DNA of 64,000 bases from Trichopria drosophilae (lineage: Eukaryota; Arthropoda; Insecta; Hymenoptera; Diapriidae). Below, piece by piece: positions 44,513 to 54,200 of the stretch. The stretch covers positions 87,720,001 to 87,784,000 of the forward strand of contig CM059582.1 in the NCBI GenBank assembly GCA_030407085.1, in the 5' to 3' direction. The notes under the pieces are model-generated. The model was not told where the DNA came from. It was given only the letters and a program-made list of their open reading frames with translations, and searched no databases. The translations under genes were made by a program, and so were the position numbers. Numbering within the stretch: position 1 is the first letter of the stretch; each line of letters starts with the position of its first letter.

Positions 44513-46200
44513 GTGTTTTTAATAAATCGAATCTTTCCTGGTTTTACCTTTATCATATCTCCCCTTCGTATTTTCCGGGGATTTCCGAGAAAGTGTTACA
44601 ATCAAGTAGTTATCTATACGGTTTCCAGATTACAAAATCGAACATTTTCGACATTAATTATCCTAGTTTATACATGTATATTATTATATGTATTATTTTG
44701 TATAGTACGATTTCTATCTTACTTTTAGAGTCTTATCTCTCCCTCGTCTTCAAGATTTTCCTAGAAAACGGGGTCTCTCTAGTAAAAACCACGTGTGTGC
44801 ATTTCAACGTCGTATGAAATTAAAGTCTCTCGTTTTCGACCTACAAGTGAACTGTCAGGTGCGCAACATGTATTTAAAGGTCATCTACGCAATGTGTTGG
44901 TAAATATTAGTAAATAACAAGGAGCAGTGGGGGTGGATCACCATAACAAACCAAAGAAACATCGTCATCGTCAAATTGCACAAATGTCGTGTTAGCGGAT
45001 TCAGTGACAACTCAAGCTCACCTGAAACTCTACAGCTACCTAGAAAAATTGGACCGTTTCGCGTACTTTATTTTGATACCGCCTCGGTAATTTACTTATC
45101 AGGAGGACGCACATCAGCCAAACAATACGACCCAAAGCTCGGGACTGTTCTCGGACATTTGACTGATGAATTAGCGGTTTACGGTCCAGGTTCTTACATT
45201 CAGACTTTTATCTCGGGAAGTCCTAAATTTTATACTTATCGCGTACAAACTAGTAACGGGAAATACTCCGATACGTGTAAGGTCAAGGGGATTTCGTTAA
45301 ATTGCGAAAATGGAAATAAAATCAATTTCGATTCGATTTATCAGCTAATTATGGGAAATGATACTTATACTAGTACTACTACTGCTACTACACCACCAAA
45401 AATAAAAATTCGATTCAGTGCGATACGACGAACCGAAATTCACGAAGTTGAAACGCGCAAAGAAGAAACAACATGTAAAATAGTTTTTAAAAAAAGAAGT
45501 CTTTTTCGACTAGATATTCGCGTTCTTTTGGATACAAAGCATAAAGTGTAACAAAGCTGTAAAAATGTAAATTATTGTAAAAAACAATAGTTTTCTCGTT
45601 ACTTAGGAAAAATTAGCAATATAAGCGAAATTGTTTTTGATATTCCATTTATTATTGATAAAAATAAAAATAAAAATAATTATGTCCTTTGTGTAATTAT
45701 TAATTTAAGACAAAAAGGTAAGCACATACTATTACGTAATTTCTTCAGTTGCTTTTCTTCCCATTCGAAGTTCATAGGAAGACATCGTATCTCCTCTATC
45801 GTATTTTGAGTGATTTCCAAGAAAAATATAATACTGCATGACCTCCCTCAACTTTTCGTCAAAGGGCCCCAAACAAAACTGATTGTCGCAAGACCGATAT
45901 CATAATTTATTACAATCTATATTATTTTTTTACACATAACTTATTCTAACTTACTTCTAGAACCTTATCTCCCCCTCGTCGTCAAGATTTTCCTAGAAAA
46001 CCGGGACTTTCGAATATAAGCCACATGTGCGTTCCAACGACGGCGTAAGAAATTTCAGTTTCTTGTTTCGACCTGCAAGTGGAGTGACACATACGCCACA
46101 TGTGTACATATAAAAGTCAGTGGAGTGTTGTGTAGGTAAATATTAATACACAATACGGAGGAAGTGGGATGTCGGCTCTACCGTTTATTCATCATAACAA
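44513..46200 (+). repeat. Two diverged direct repeats around the right-arm polymerase fragment
   Basis: About 44,730-44,950 and 45,960-46,200 share CGTC...TCAAGATTTTCCTAGAAAAC, TTTCGACCTGCAAGTG-like and GGTAAATATTA blocks at roughly 70-80 percent. They bracket the polymerase fragment, and the mirror pair does the same in the left arm. Possibly duplicated subterminal or terminal sequence of the ancestral element. Confidence 0.55.
44976..45551 (+). pseudogene. Family B DNA polymerase C-terminal fragment, right arm
   Basis: Mirror of 32,704-33,279, also 191 codons and free of stops. Motif C reads YFDTAS here: the second catalytic Asp has become Ala through one base change. At least six replacement changes separate the two copies against very few silent ones, consistent with neutral decay. 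The polymerase upstream part is absent as in the other arm. Confidence 0.75.
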
Positions 46201-46799
46201 AAAACGAAAACTAATACATAGACGTTGAAAGGTCGTTGAACCGTGATCTACTTCAACTTTTCGCCAAAGGGACCCACGTACCTATATGTATATCGCAAGG
46301 TCATTATCGTCATTTATTGCCTTCTTTATTATTTGTTTATACGCAAACTATCAATTAATCATCATTATCAACACTCATCTGACTTTAATTACCCAATTAT
46401 CGATATTTATTATCGTCTTTATTATTTGTTTATACAACAATTAACCACGAAGCACTCGTGTATCAGGTCGCTGAACCATGACCTACCTCACCGTCGTGTC
46501 AAAGGTTGTCCTTACGTTTTTGTTTACGTCAGACGACTGGCCTACCTCACATGTCGGCCATGGTATTTACGGTCATAAATTAATATTTATTTGACATTAA
46601 TTACCCTATTAACATTATTTATTGACATTTTTATTGCTTGTTTTGACATTAATTGCCCATTAATAACCATTATCATCTAATTATGAGGTCATTAACCCCT
46701 GACCTATCCCAAGGCGCGCGTGCCGTCTGGCGCCAGACCTGCCTCAAGGTGGAGGAGTGGGGGGTGTTTACGTCTGGCTATCGGGGGCCCTATACTACT

Positions 46800-46805
46800 T
46801 ACATA
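46800..46805. repeat. 6 bp target site duplication (right), TACATA
   Basis: Exact match to 30,939-30,944, directly adjoining the CCCTATACTACT terminus. Confidence 0.85.
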
Positions 46806-47560
46806 GTAAAGTGTTTTACTATGAAATGTCATTAGGCTACTAAGTTAATCTTATTACTGAAACTTTTACGACTTAATGGATTATCAGCATCGAAAATATC
46901 ACCATTTCACCGAAAATTATTCACAACGCTTTGAAGGGGATTTTAATATAATGGCTTACTATTAAAACTCGCTAAATTTCTGAGAGAATAACGATGCTAA
47001 AATTGTTTAGGTCATAGTTAATTATCAGACTCCAAAATATCAAAATTTAACTGATATTAAATTAATTAATTAATTTTTAATTCACGATGCTTTGGGGGAT
47101 TTTAATAAAATTACTGACAACTAAAACTCACTACGCTTCAAAACGAATATTAGCGCTGAAATTGTTTAGGTCTTAATCATATATTATCCTACAAAATATA
47201 TCCTACAAAACATCCTACAAAACATCCTTTTCAATCAGAATTATTCACGATGCTTCGGGAGATTTTTAGTAAATTGTTTTTTTGACGAAACGTCATTAAG
47301 CTTCCAAGCTAACGTTAGTACTGAAATTCTTGACGACCTAATGTATTATAAGCATCTAAAATATCGTCATTGTGCTGAGAAAGATTTTAATAAAATTACT
47401 TACTACCAAAACTCACCAAGCTTCTAAATGAATATGAATGCTGGAATTATTTACATCTTAATGAAGTATTAGCCTACAAAATATCAACTTTTAACTACGT
47501 AAGAACTGTCAGCAATACGAATAACTTCGGTGCTTGATGACATTTCGTAATAATACACTT
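46806..47560 (+). repeat. ~160 bp satellite array flanking the palindromic element (right)
   Basis: About four to five diverged units. Landmarks TTATTCACAACGCTTTG (46,917), ATTCACGATGCTTTG (47,081) and TTATTCACGATGCTTCG (47,242) are spaced 161-164 bp apart. Other shared blocks are GATTTTAATAAAATTAC and TGAAATTGTTTAGGTC. It continues the unit interrupted at 30,938. Confidence 0.75.
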
Positions 47561-47946
47561 TACTAAATATCTTCCGAAGTCAAGTGAACACTTTTCAGTG
47601 AAAAGCAGATCTCACAACATATTGAAGGTGAGCTTCTAATTTAATAGTATTTTTGACCCGTTAGTAGTAATATTCGTGAATAAAGGTTTTTAGTGATTAA
47701 TATGGAGGTGTTTAAATATGATTAAGCGATCGATTAAAAATCTAAAATTATGAAATCCTATTAATTATGGGTGGAAATTAATTAGAACTCGAAATGCACT
47801 GTTACATCCTAACGAAAATCGTAACTAGGTCATGCCATAAAACGCCGGGTTTTCTCCATCGATAAAAATAGAAGAGATAAGAAGGAAACAAAGACGTTTT
47901 CTACAAGAAAAATATTAGTGCACAAAACTAAAAAGAACATTAATAA
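47561..47946. other. AT-rich DNA between satellite and LTR element
   Basis: No gene recognised. The last bases before the LTR share ATTAATAA with the sequence before the 3' LTR, so the true LTR start may lie up to 8 bp upstream of the TG chosen here. Confidence 0.4.
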
Positions 47947-48287
47947 TGAACATTAAGTGAACCTAGTGATTAGTGAATAGTGTTAAGAACTAGATCATAA
48001 ACTTAAGTTAAGAATAAAAATGAAATATGATTAAATAATACTCAAAAACAATAATTAATTTTTGTTTCGAAGCCGCCCAATGCACACACGATACTTGAGA
48101 GTTTTATGGCCTACCCAATAAAACTACTGCACTCGGCGGAAATTCATTTTTAACGAATAGGAAAATTTAAAAGATAGACTTCCGCTAGAAAACTCTTGCC
48201 GCCAAAAGTTTTTAACCAATAAGATATGTATTTCCTATCTCATCTTCTCTTTTCGTCCAACGCATGCAAGTATACGTAAAAATTCTG

Positions 48288-48294
48288 TATAAAT
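48288..48294 (+). promoter_or_regulatory. LTR TATA box
   Basis: TATAAAT followed about 30 bp later by the likely transcription start region (near 48,315-48,325). The same box is in the 3' LTR at 56,783-56,789. Confidence 0.6.
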
Positions 48295-48323
48295 TCAGCC
48301 TCCTCGAACCAGATCTTTACTGC

Positions 48324-48387
48324 ACTTTAAACGCTACACAGCGGTTGAGGGGCAGTGACGACTTTAAACGCTACTCAGCGGTTGAGG
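48324..48387 (+). repeat. Duplicated 27 bp motif in the LTR R/U5 region
   Basis: ACTTTAAACGCTACACAGCG (48,324) and ACTTTAAACGCTACTCAGCG (48,361), each followed by GTTGAGG, 37 bp apart just downstream of the predicted transcription start. Both are kept in the 3' LTR. Confidence 0.8.
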
Positions 48388-48427
48388 TCGTTCCTAAACA
48401 ACCCTAAATATTCCTTTCCCGTAAACA

Positions 48428-48433
48428 AATAAA
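48428..48433 (+). terminator. LTR polyadenylation signal AATAAA
   Basis: AATAAA with a second AATAAA-like hexamer about 12 bp downstream. Its position after the presumed R start suits LTR polyadenylation. Confidence 0.5.
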
Positions 48434-48608
48434 AAGAGAAATAAAATATATATATTTACATTTATAAAATGTTTTATTCATAATCTTCCTTTCCTTCCAC
48501 TCATGATCATAGGCCAGCTCCCAGGTAAAGGGCTTAAGTGCCTTGACCAAAAAATGGCCAACTAAATATGTTCCAGATCTGCTTCTCAGATTTGGGATAT
48601 AACAAAAT

Positions 48609-48624
48609 TGGTGACAGCGGTGGG
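48609..48624 (+). other. Candidate primer binding site
   Basis: TGGTGACAGCGGTGGG lies four bases after the 5' LTR end. TGG at this position is the expected complement of a tRNA CCA end. The tRNA species was not determined. Confidence 0.55.
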
Positions 48625-48642
48625 ATAAATCAATGATCATGA

Positions 48643-49870
48643 TTGGAAATTATGCCGGTCGAACACTCTCCAAAACCTCAAGATCGCGCACTTCGTTCTA
48701 ATACCACGGTAGATAGATCAATTTTCGACCAAGATCCAAAAAACTTAGAAAAGAAAATACATAACAATTTAGCAACCGATATAAAAATTAAGGTAGATTA
48801 TTCAAACGAAATGGCTCAAAATACACAAACAGTCACGCTTCGGGACGCTCTCGAATGCGTACCTATCTTTGACGGGAAAAATATTTCAGTCTACACCTTT
48901 CTAGAAGGATGCGATGAAGCATTGTTAATGCTTCCAGAATCTGCAGAAGCAAACCTCGTAAAATTAATTAGAACGCGTTTAACAGGTGAAGCTAGGCGCG
49001 TAATAACTGGACAAAAATATGAAAAACTGGCTGATTTTTCGAAATATATTAAAAGTATATATGCTCCGGCTTTATCCGCAAATCAAATTCGACGCGAATT
49101 AGGCAAAATATTTTAAAGGGAAAACGAAGATACGATTTCCTATGCTAATAAAGTGCGTGAAATAGGCATCCTCGAGGCGCGAAAAATAGAAATTGAAAAT
49201 GATTTAAGCGAAGAACAAATAGCTTCCATCGATCAAGAAATTGTCGATGCGTTCACGGATGGATTATTACCCGATTTTCAATTGCGACTTAATAAAAAAT
49301 TTTCGAAACTCGATGAAGCCGTACCTTCGATTATTACAATCGAAAAAAACTAGCTGCATTAAAACTCCTTCGAACTGATAATGAGAATACATGCGATAAA
49401 ATTAAAAAAACAAATATAATACAAAAAACGGAAATAGTAACATGCCAAATCTGTAAAAAACCAGGTCATGACGCCACTACCTGCTGGTTCAGAGGTGCCG
49501 CGAGTCAAGAAGCAAACACCCGCAATTCTTCCCGTGTTTCAAATCCCTACCATAAAAGAAACGTTAGTCAACAACCTCAACAATTATTTCCTAGACAGCA
49601 AAATACACATTTGAGAGAAACTAATTTTGACCAAAAAACCCTTAAAAACCACTGGCAATTTAATAACGCGAATAATAACCATAATAATAACTATAATAAT
49701 AAAAAATTCTGGAATTATTGCAAAAATCCTGGGCATACTGTAAACGAATGTCGTAAACGGGAATTTAATAACTCCCAGAAAACACAAAATCAGGGAAACT
49801 TGCACGGTCCCCTCCCAACGGGCGCTCCGAGGGAGACTTCTCAAGCCGAACGTCTTGGATCTCTATGGAG
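48643..49870 (+). pseudogene. gag: gag of the endogenous retrovirus, disrupted
   Basis: The first frame (48,643-49,116) encodes a capsid-type N-terminal region. It stops at TAA 49,114-49,116, after which the same frame continues to a TAG near 49,351. A shift within a seven-A run just before that TAG moves the reading to the frame carrying the nucleocapsid. There CQICKKPGHDATTC is an intact CCHC zinc knuckle (near 49,443-49,485). A second knuckle near 49,720 reads NYCKNPGHTVNEC and lacks its first cysteine (Trp in its place). The Asn/Gln-rich linker is low complexity. Gag packages element RNA into particles; this copy cannot make a full product. Confidence 0.75.
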
Positions 49871-51803
49871 ATGAGAAGGCTGTGTGCTTTGATTTTTATG
49901 ACACTCAACGCATTCCCCCGAGGAGTACCACGATTGAGTCGGACATTTACCGGACTTAAAGATAGGGCAAGGAATTTACGCAGGAAAGGCTCTTGTCAAG
50001 AATACACGCGGAAAAACATATTTTTCGGTATTTAATACGACGGAAGAAGAATTTGATTTGGAAATTCCTACATTGGAAATCGAAGAAGTAGGGAACATAA
50101 ACGAGAGTCAAAATTCAAATACAACTGATTCACTATTAATAAAAACCTCCGAAAAAAATAGCGGAGCAAATCAAAATCTACTAAATCAAAATCCACTGAA
50201 TCAAAGTGAATCAGCTCTAAAAACCTCCGAAGAAAATAACGGAGCAAATAAAAACTCTCTAAATCTAAGTGAACCAAAAAGGGATAATCCACAAATCTTC
50301 AAATTAAATAAAAACGAAAAATTACTAAATCAAAATGAAAACAAAAAATTACTAAATCTAAATAAAAACGAAAAATTACTAAATCAAAATGAAAACAAAA
50401 AATTACTAAATCTAAATAACAACGAAAAATTGCTAAGTCAAAATGAAAACGAAAAATTACTAAATCCAAATAAAAAAATACTAAATCAAAATAAAACGAA
50501 AAACGAAAGTTTCGATGAAATCTTGACATACGAAGAATATCAAAATCGAAAGAAACAAGAATCAAAAAACAATAGAATATTTAACATAAATTCGACAAAA
50601 AATGAAAGAATCAACGAATTATTAAAACTGATTAATTTAGAACATCTGAATCCTGAAGAAAGATACAGTGCCGAAAATATATTAATGGAAAGTACTGATT
50701 GCTTTTACTTACCGGGTGATGAATTAAACGGCACAGATGTATTACAACATCGAATTATAACAACAGATGATGCGCCCATAAACACTAGGCAATACCGATA
50801 TCCTGCAATCCACAAAGACGAAGTAAACAAACAAGTTTCCGAACTTCTCGAACAAGGCATCATAAAACCTTCCAAATCTCCATACAACGTACCCGTATGG
50901 GTCGTTCCAAAAAAGGCCGACGCCGAAGGAAACAAACGCTGGCGCATGGTCCTCGATTTCCGTAAGGTAAATGAGAAAACAATCGGTGATTCTTATCCCC
51001 TTCCAAACATTATAGATATCATAGATCAACTCGGTGGAGCAAAATATTTCTCTGTGTTTGATCTAGCAAATGGTTTTCCCCAGATAAAAATGCATCCGGA
51101 AGATGCGCATAAAACAGCCTTTTCAACTCCTTATGGTCACTATCAATTTCAAAGAATGCCGTTTGGATTAAAAAATGCTCCAGCGACGTTCCAACGACTA
51201 ATGGACGTTATCCTTACAGGTTTACAAGGGATAGAACTCTTCGTTTATTTGGACGACATAGTCGTATACGCATCATCATTAAGCGAACACGAAGTGAAAA
51301 TGCATAAACTAATGGCACGACTTCGCGAAGCAAACTTAAAACTCCAACCCGAAAAATGTAAAATTCTACGACACGAAGTAGTCTATTTAGGACACGTTAT
51401 CGGTAAAGACGGAATTAAGCCCAATCCTGAAACTCTGAAAGCAGTACAACAATTTCCAATTCCTAAAAATCAAAAGAATATTCGCCAATTCTTAGGCTTA
51501 TCCGGTTACTATAGACGATTTATTAAAGATTTCTCAAAAATAGCTAACCCTTTAGATAATTTATTAAAAGATGATGTTGCCTTTAATTGGAAAACAAAAC
51601 AAGAAATTGCATTTAACATTTTAAAAGATAAACTCATTTCTGAACCGATATTACAATATCCTGATTTTTCAAAACCATTTATTATTACAACTGACGCTTC
51701 AGGTTTCGCGATAGGTGGAATATTATCTCAAGGAGAAATTGGCAAAGACCGAACAATAGCATACATTTCACGAGTGTTAAATGATTGTGAAAAAAAATCA
51801 TGA
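49871..51803 (+). pseudogene. pol: pol part 1: protease tail and reverse transcriptase
   Basis: The frame is open from about 49,940, where GQGIYAGKALV resembles the region after the protease; the protease active site itself was not found between 49,872 and 49,940. From ATG 50,058 there are 581 codons. First comes a ~110-residue Asn/Lys/Leu tandem repeat (NKNEKLLNQNENK type, 50,300-50,490). RT follows: the lead-in with HRIITTDDAPINTRQYRYP, KRWRMVLDFRKVN, the FSVFDLANGF catalytic Asp, and FVYLDDIVVYA (YLDD). The RNase H start is near the end. The frame terminates at 51,803, next to an eight-A run near 51,788-51,796 where the reading shifts to the next frame. Confidence 0.85.
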
Positions 51804-54150
51804 CATTTACGAAAAGGAAGCACTAGCCATAGTATACGCCATTTCACAATTTCGACCATATATATACGGAAGAAGATTTACCTTAGTCACTGATCACAAG
51901 CCACTAATTTGGTTTCGAACAACAGAAAATGCCAATTCTCGTGTTTTAAAATGGAGATTAAAACTCGCGGAATACACTTACGATGTACTCTATAAAGCCG
52001 GCAAAACTAATGTAAATGCTGATGCATTATCACGAAACCCGGTATTTGCTATAAACACTACACACAGTTTTGAACCACCTCGTCCGAGAGGCAGACCAAA
52101 GAAAACTGAACTACACCTTCTACAAAAACCCCAGATGTTGCGACGAAGTGAGCGTTTAAAAAAAAATTTAGAACTGTCAACAGCCATAAAAAAACTTCCT
52201 TCTACTTCTAAACCATACGTCGAAGAAAAAAATGTGAAACTGAAAAGTGATAAGGTATCCAACGAGACAATCACGAAGGATTATTCCAATGAAAACATAA
52301 AAATAAATGAGTATGATAACGACGATTACACTTCGGAAACGAATGCAAATAATTCAAACCAATTGACAGTAGTTGCCGAGGTACACGAACGGCCTCGTCA
52401 AAGCGACCAACCAAACAGAAGTGATCGTCATAAACTCATGACACGTCCAGACGACGATCCCAAAATACAAAAACTATCCACCGGAGTTTCCCAGGAAACT
52501 GATTATAAAAGCGATAGTGAATCGGAAGATTCAGCTTCCGACGAAGGCAGTGAAAATGATGATTTGATATCACTAGATAATGCTGAATCTCCGACTCTAG
52601 AAAATACGTACGATTTAGAAAATGTGCAGCAAAATTATGAAAAGGTCCGTCGATTTTCGAAAAATATTATAAACTCTCGGGATCAGATATACATGCGTAA
52701 GGATAATTTCTTATATTTCATAAACGAAAACAACGAACCCGAGGATGCAGGTTCAGAAATATTAAAATACAGGCATGAAATATGCCAGTTTAAAACATTA
52801 GAAATAGGGAAAATTAGTTATACAAATAAAAACGGAAAATATCATATAGCTTTGATAGTACCAAAGATTTGCAAAAATTTGATAGATTCAGCTAAAATAA
52901 TAAAAAATGTAATAAATGAACTAGAAAATTTATTAAGGGAATTAGACTTGCGATCGATTAGCATTTGTAAATCAAAAAAAGTTAAGTATGTTGAATGGGA
53001 AATAGTACATAATGAATTAGCTCAAGTTTTTAATAGAATTAATACTAAATTAATTATATGTCACGGTGATGTAAAATACCTAGGACAAGAAAATAGACAA
53101 AGAATTTTAGAGGAATATCATGCGTCAATGATGGGTGGACACAAAGGCGTTACAAAAACATACAATAGAATTAGACAATATCATTTTTGGGAAAATATGA
53201 AAACAGATATTCAGGATTTTATACGTAATTGTTTAGACTGCCAATTAAAGAAATTAGTTCGTGTAAAAACAAAAAACCCTATGGTTATCACTGATACACC
53301 AAGGACAGCATTTGATAAAATAGCTTTAGATATAGTAGGGCCTTTACCTCAAACTAGTTCCGGAAATGAATGCATACTAACGATGCAAGACGCACTTACA
53401 AAATATTCTATAGGCGTCGCCTTGAAAAACGCCACTGCGGAAACTATATCAGATGCATTTATTAAAAACTTCATATGCGTATTTGGAGCTCCTAGAATAG
53501 TTCTAACGGATCAGGGTAGAAAGTTTCTTAGTATACTGATGAAAAAAGTGTCAAAGAAATTCAGAATAAAAAATTGTCAAACCACAGCTTTTCATCCGCA
53601 ATCGAATGGTTCATTAGAACGATCACATCATGTTTTAGCCCAATATCTAAAACAGTATGCTAATGTCGAAAATGAATGGGATGAGTTGTTGGAGTTCGCA
53701 ATGTTCTCTTACAATACTAGCATTCACGAAGGCACTAAACATACACCATATGAATTAGTATTCGGTAGATTAGCGAGACCCATTTCGAGTGACGACGCTC
53801 TAGCCGATACCCATTCAGATACATATAATCAATATTTATCCGATTTAGTAACCAAATTACATAATATTAGACAGGTAGCTAGGAGTAATTTACAAGCATC
53901 TAAGACTAAGTCTATAGAATATTATGATAGAAACATAAATCCTCTTACTCTAAGACCGGGCGATTTTGTATTTTTACTCAAGGGTGGAAAAATTCATAAA
54001 TTACAAAATCAGTACACAGGCCCCCATGAAGTATTAGAAATAATAAATAAGAATAACGTAAAAATCAATATTCAAAAGAAAGCTAGAAATAAGGAAAAAA
54101 CAGTAGTAGTTAATATCAATAGATTAAAAAAATCACCTATAACATCATAA
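51781..54150 (+). CDS. pol: pol part 2: RNase H and integrase
   Basis: 789 codons without a stop. It begins in the RNase H domain (IYEKEALAIVYAI, TDHKPL). A ~200-residue acidic/Ser-rich insert follows (about 52,080-52,620), then the zinc-binding HHCC region (GGHKGVTKTYNRIRQYHFW with CLDCQ). The catalytic core has D in LDIVGPLP, D in LTDQGRKFL and E in the HPQSNGSLERSHH motif. The C-terminal domain has LRPGDFVFLL. All integrase catalytic residues are visible. Separated from RT by a frameshift, so not translated as a normal polyprotein unless shifted or recoded. Confidence 0.85.
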   Translation: MIVKKNHDIYEKEALAIVYAISQFRPYIYGRRFTLVTDHKPLIWFRTTENANSRVLKWRLKLAEYTYDVLYKAGKTNVNADALSRNPVFAINTTHSFEPPRPRGRPKKTELHLLQKPQMLRRSERLKKNLELSTAIKKLPSTSKPYVEEKNVKLKSDKVSNETITKDYSNENIKINEYDNDDYTSETNANNSNQLTVVAEVHERPRQSDQPNRSDRHKLMTRPDDDPKIQKLSTGVSQETDYKSDSESEDSASDEGSENDDLISLDNAESPTLENTYDLENVQQNYEKVRRFSKNIINSRDQIYMRKDNFLYFINENNEPEDAGSEILKYRHEICQFKTLEIGKISYTNKNGKYHIALIVPKICKNLIDSAKIIKNVINELENLLRELDLRSISICKSKKVKYVEWEIVHNELAQVFNRINTKLIICHGDVKYLGQENRQRILEEYHASMMGGHKGVTKTYNRIRQYHFWENMKTDIQDFIRNCLDCQLKKLVRVKTKNPMVITDTPRTAFDKIALDIVGPLPQTSSGNECILTMQDALTKYSIGVALKNATAETISDAFIKNFICVFGAPRIVLTDQGRKFLSILMKKVSKKFRIKNCQTTAFHPQSNGSLERSHHVLAQYLKQYANVENEWDELLEFAMFSYNTSIHEGTKHTPYELVFGRLARPISSDDALADTHSDTYNQYLSDLVTKLHNIRQVARSNLQASKTKSIEYYDRNINPLTLRPGDFVFLLKGGKIHKLQNQYTGPHEVLEIINKNNVKINIQKKARNKEKTVVVNINRLKKSPITS

Positions 54151-54200
54151 TCTAATAAAAACCACGTCTGATTTTAGGAGATTTATCCAACAAAGACAAG

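Larger units (their letters stand above)
30945..46799. mobile_element. Giant palindromic Polinton/Maverick-type element
   Basis: A 15,855 bp unit with termini AGTAGTATAGGG...CCCTATACTACT and a 6 bp TACATA duplication. It consists of two inverted arms (30,945-38,590 and 39,662-46,799) around a 1.07 kb spacer. Excluding a 483 bp SINE in the left arm, the arms are nearly the same length and differ by roughly 1 percent in the stretches I compared. Both arms hold the C-terminal part of a protein-primed family B DNA polymerase and small ORFs. Integrase, packaging ATPase, protease and major capsid genes were not found. Known Polintons carry terminal repeats of at most about 1 kb or so; an element that is almost all terminal repeat is best explained as an inverted-dimer (snap-back) deletion product of one end. 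The 6 bp duplication says it was integrated as such, presumably using integrase supplied in trans. Confidence 0.75.
39662..46799 (-). repeat. Palindrome right arm
   Basis: A 7,138 bp inverted copy of the left arm. It lacks the SINE, which provides the empty site (single GTATTGTGTATTA equivalent near 46,145-46,157). It carries private substitutions, including loss of a catalytic Asp codon in the polymerase fragment. Confidence 0.9.
47947..48604 (+). repeat. 5' LTR (658 bp)
   Basis: Starts TGAACATTAAG and ends GATATAACA. It matches the 3' LTR closely, but a 139 bp segment present in the 3' LTR (56,425-56,563) is absent here. Contains a TATA box, a 27 bp duplicated motif and AATAAA hexamers. 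Confidence 0.85.

Noticed and set aside
30945..46799. Palindrome as an assembly or library artefact
   Set aside because: The arms differ by about 1 percent, only one has a SINE with its own duplication, a non-symmetric spacer separates them, and both outer ends meet the same satellite with a matching 6 bp duplication.
48404..48640. Minus-strand ORF in the 5' LTR (repeated in the 3' LTR at 56,899-57,123)
   Set aside because: Seen twice only because the LTR is repeated; antisense to LTR signals and with no recognisable domain.
50299..50565. Minus-strand Phe/Asp/Leu-rich ORF
   Set aside because: Antisense shadow of the Asn/Lys repeat in pol.
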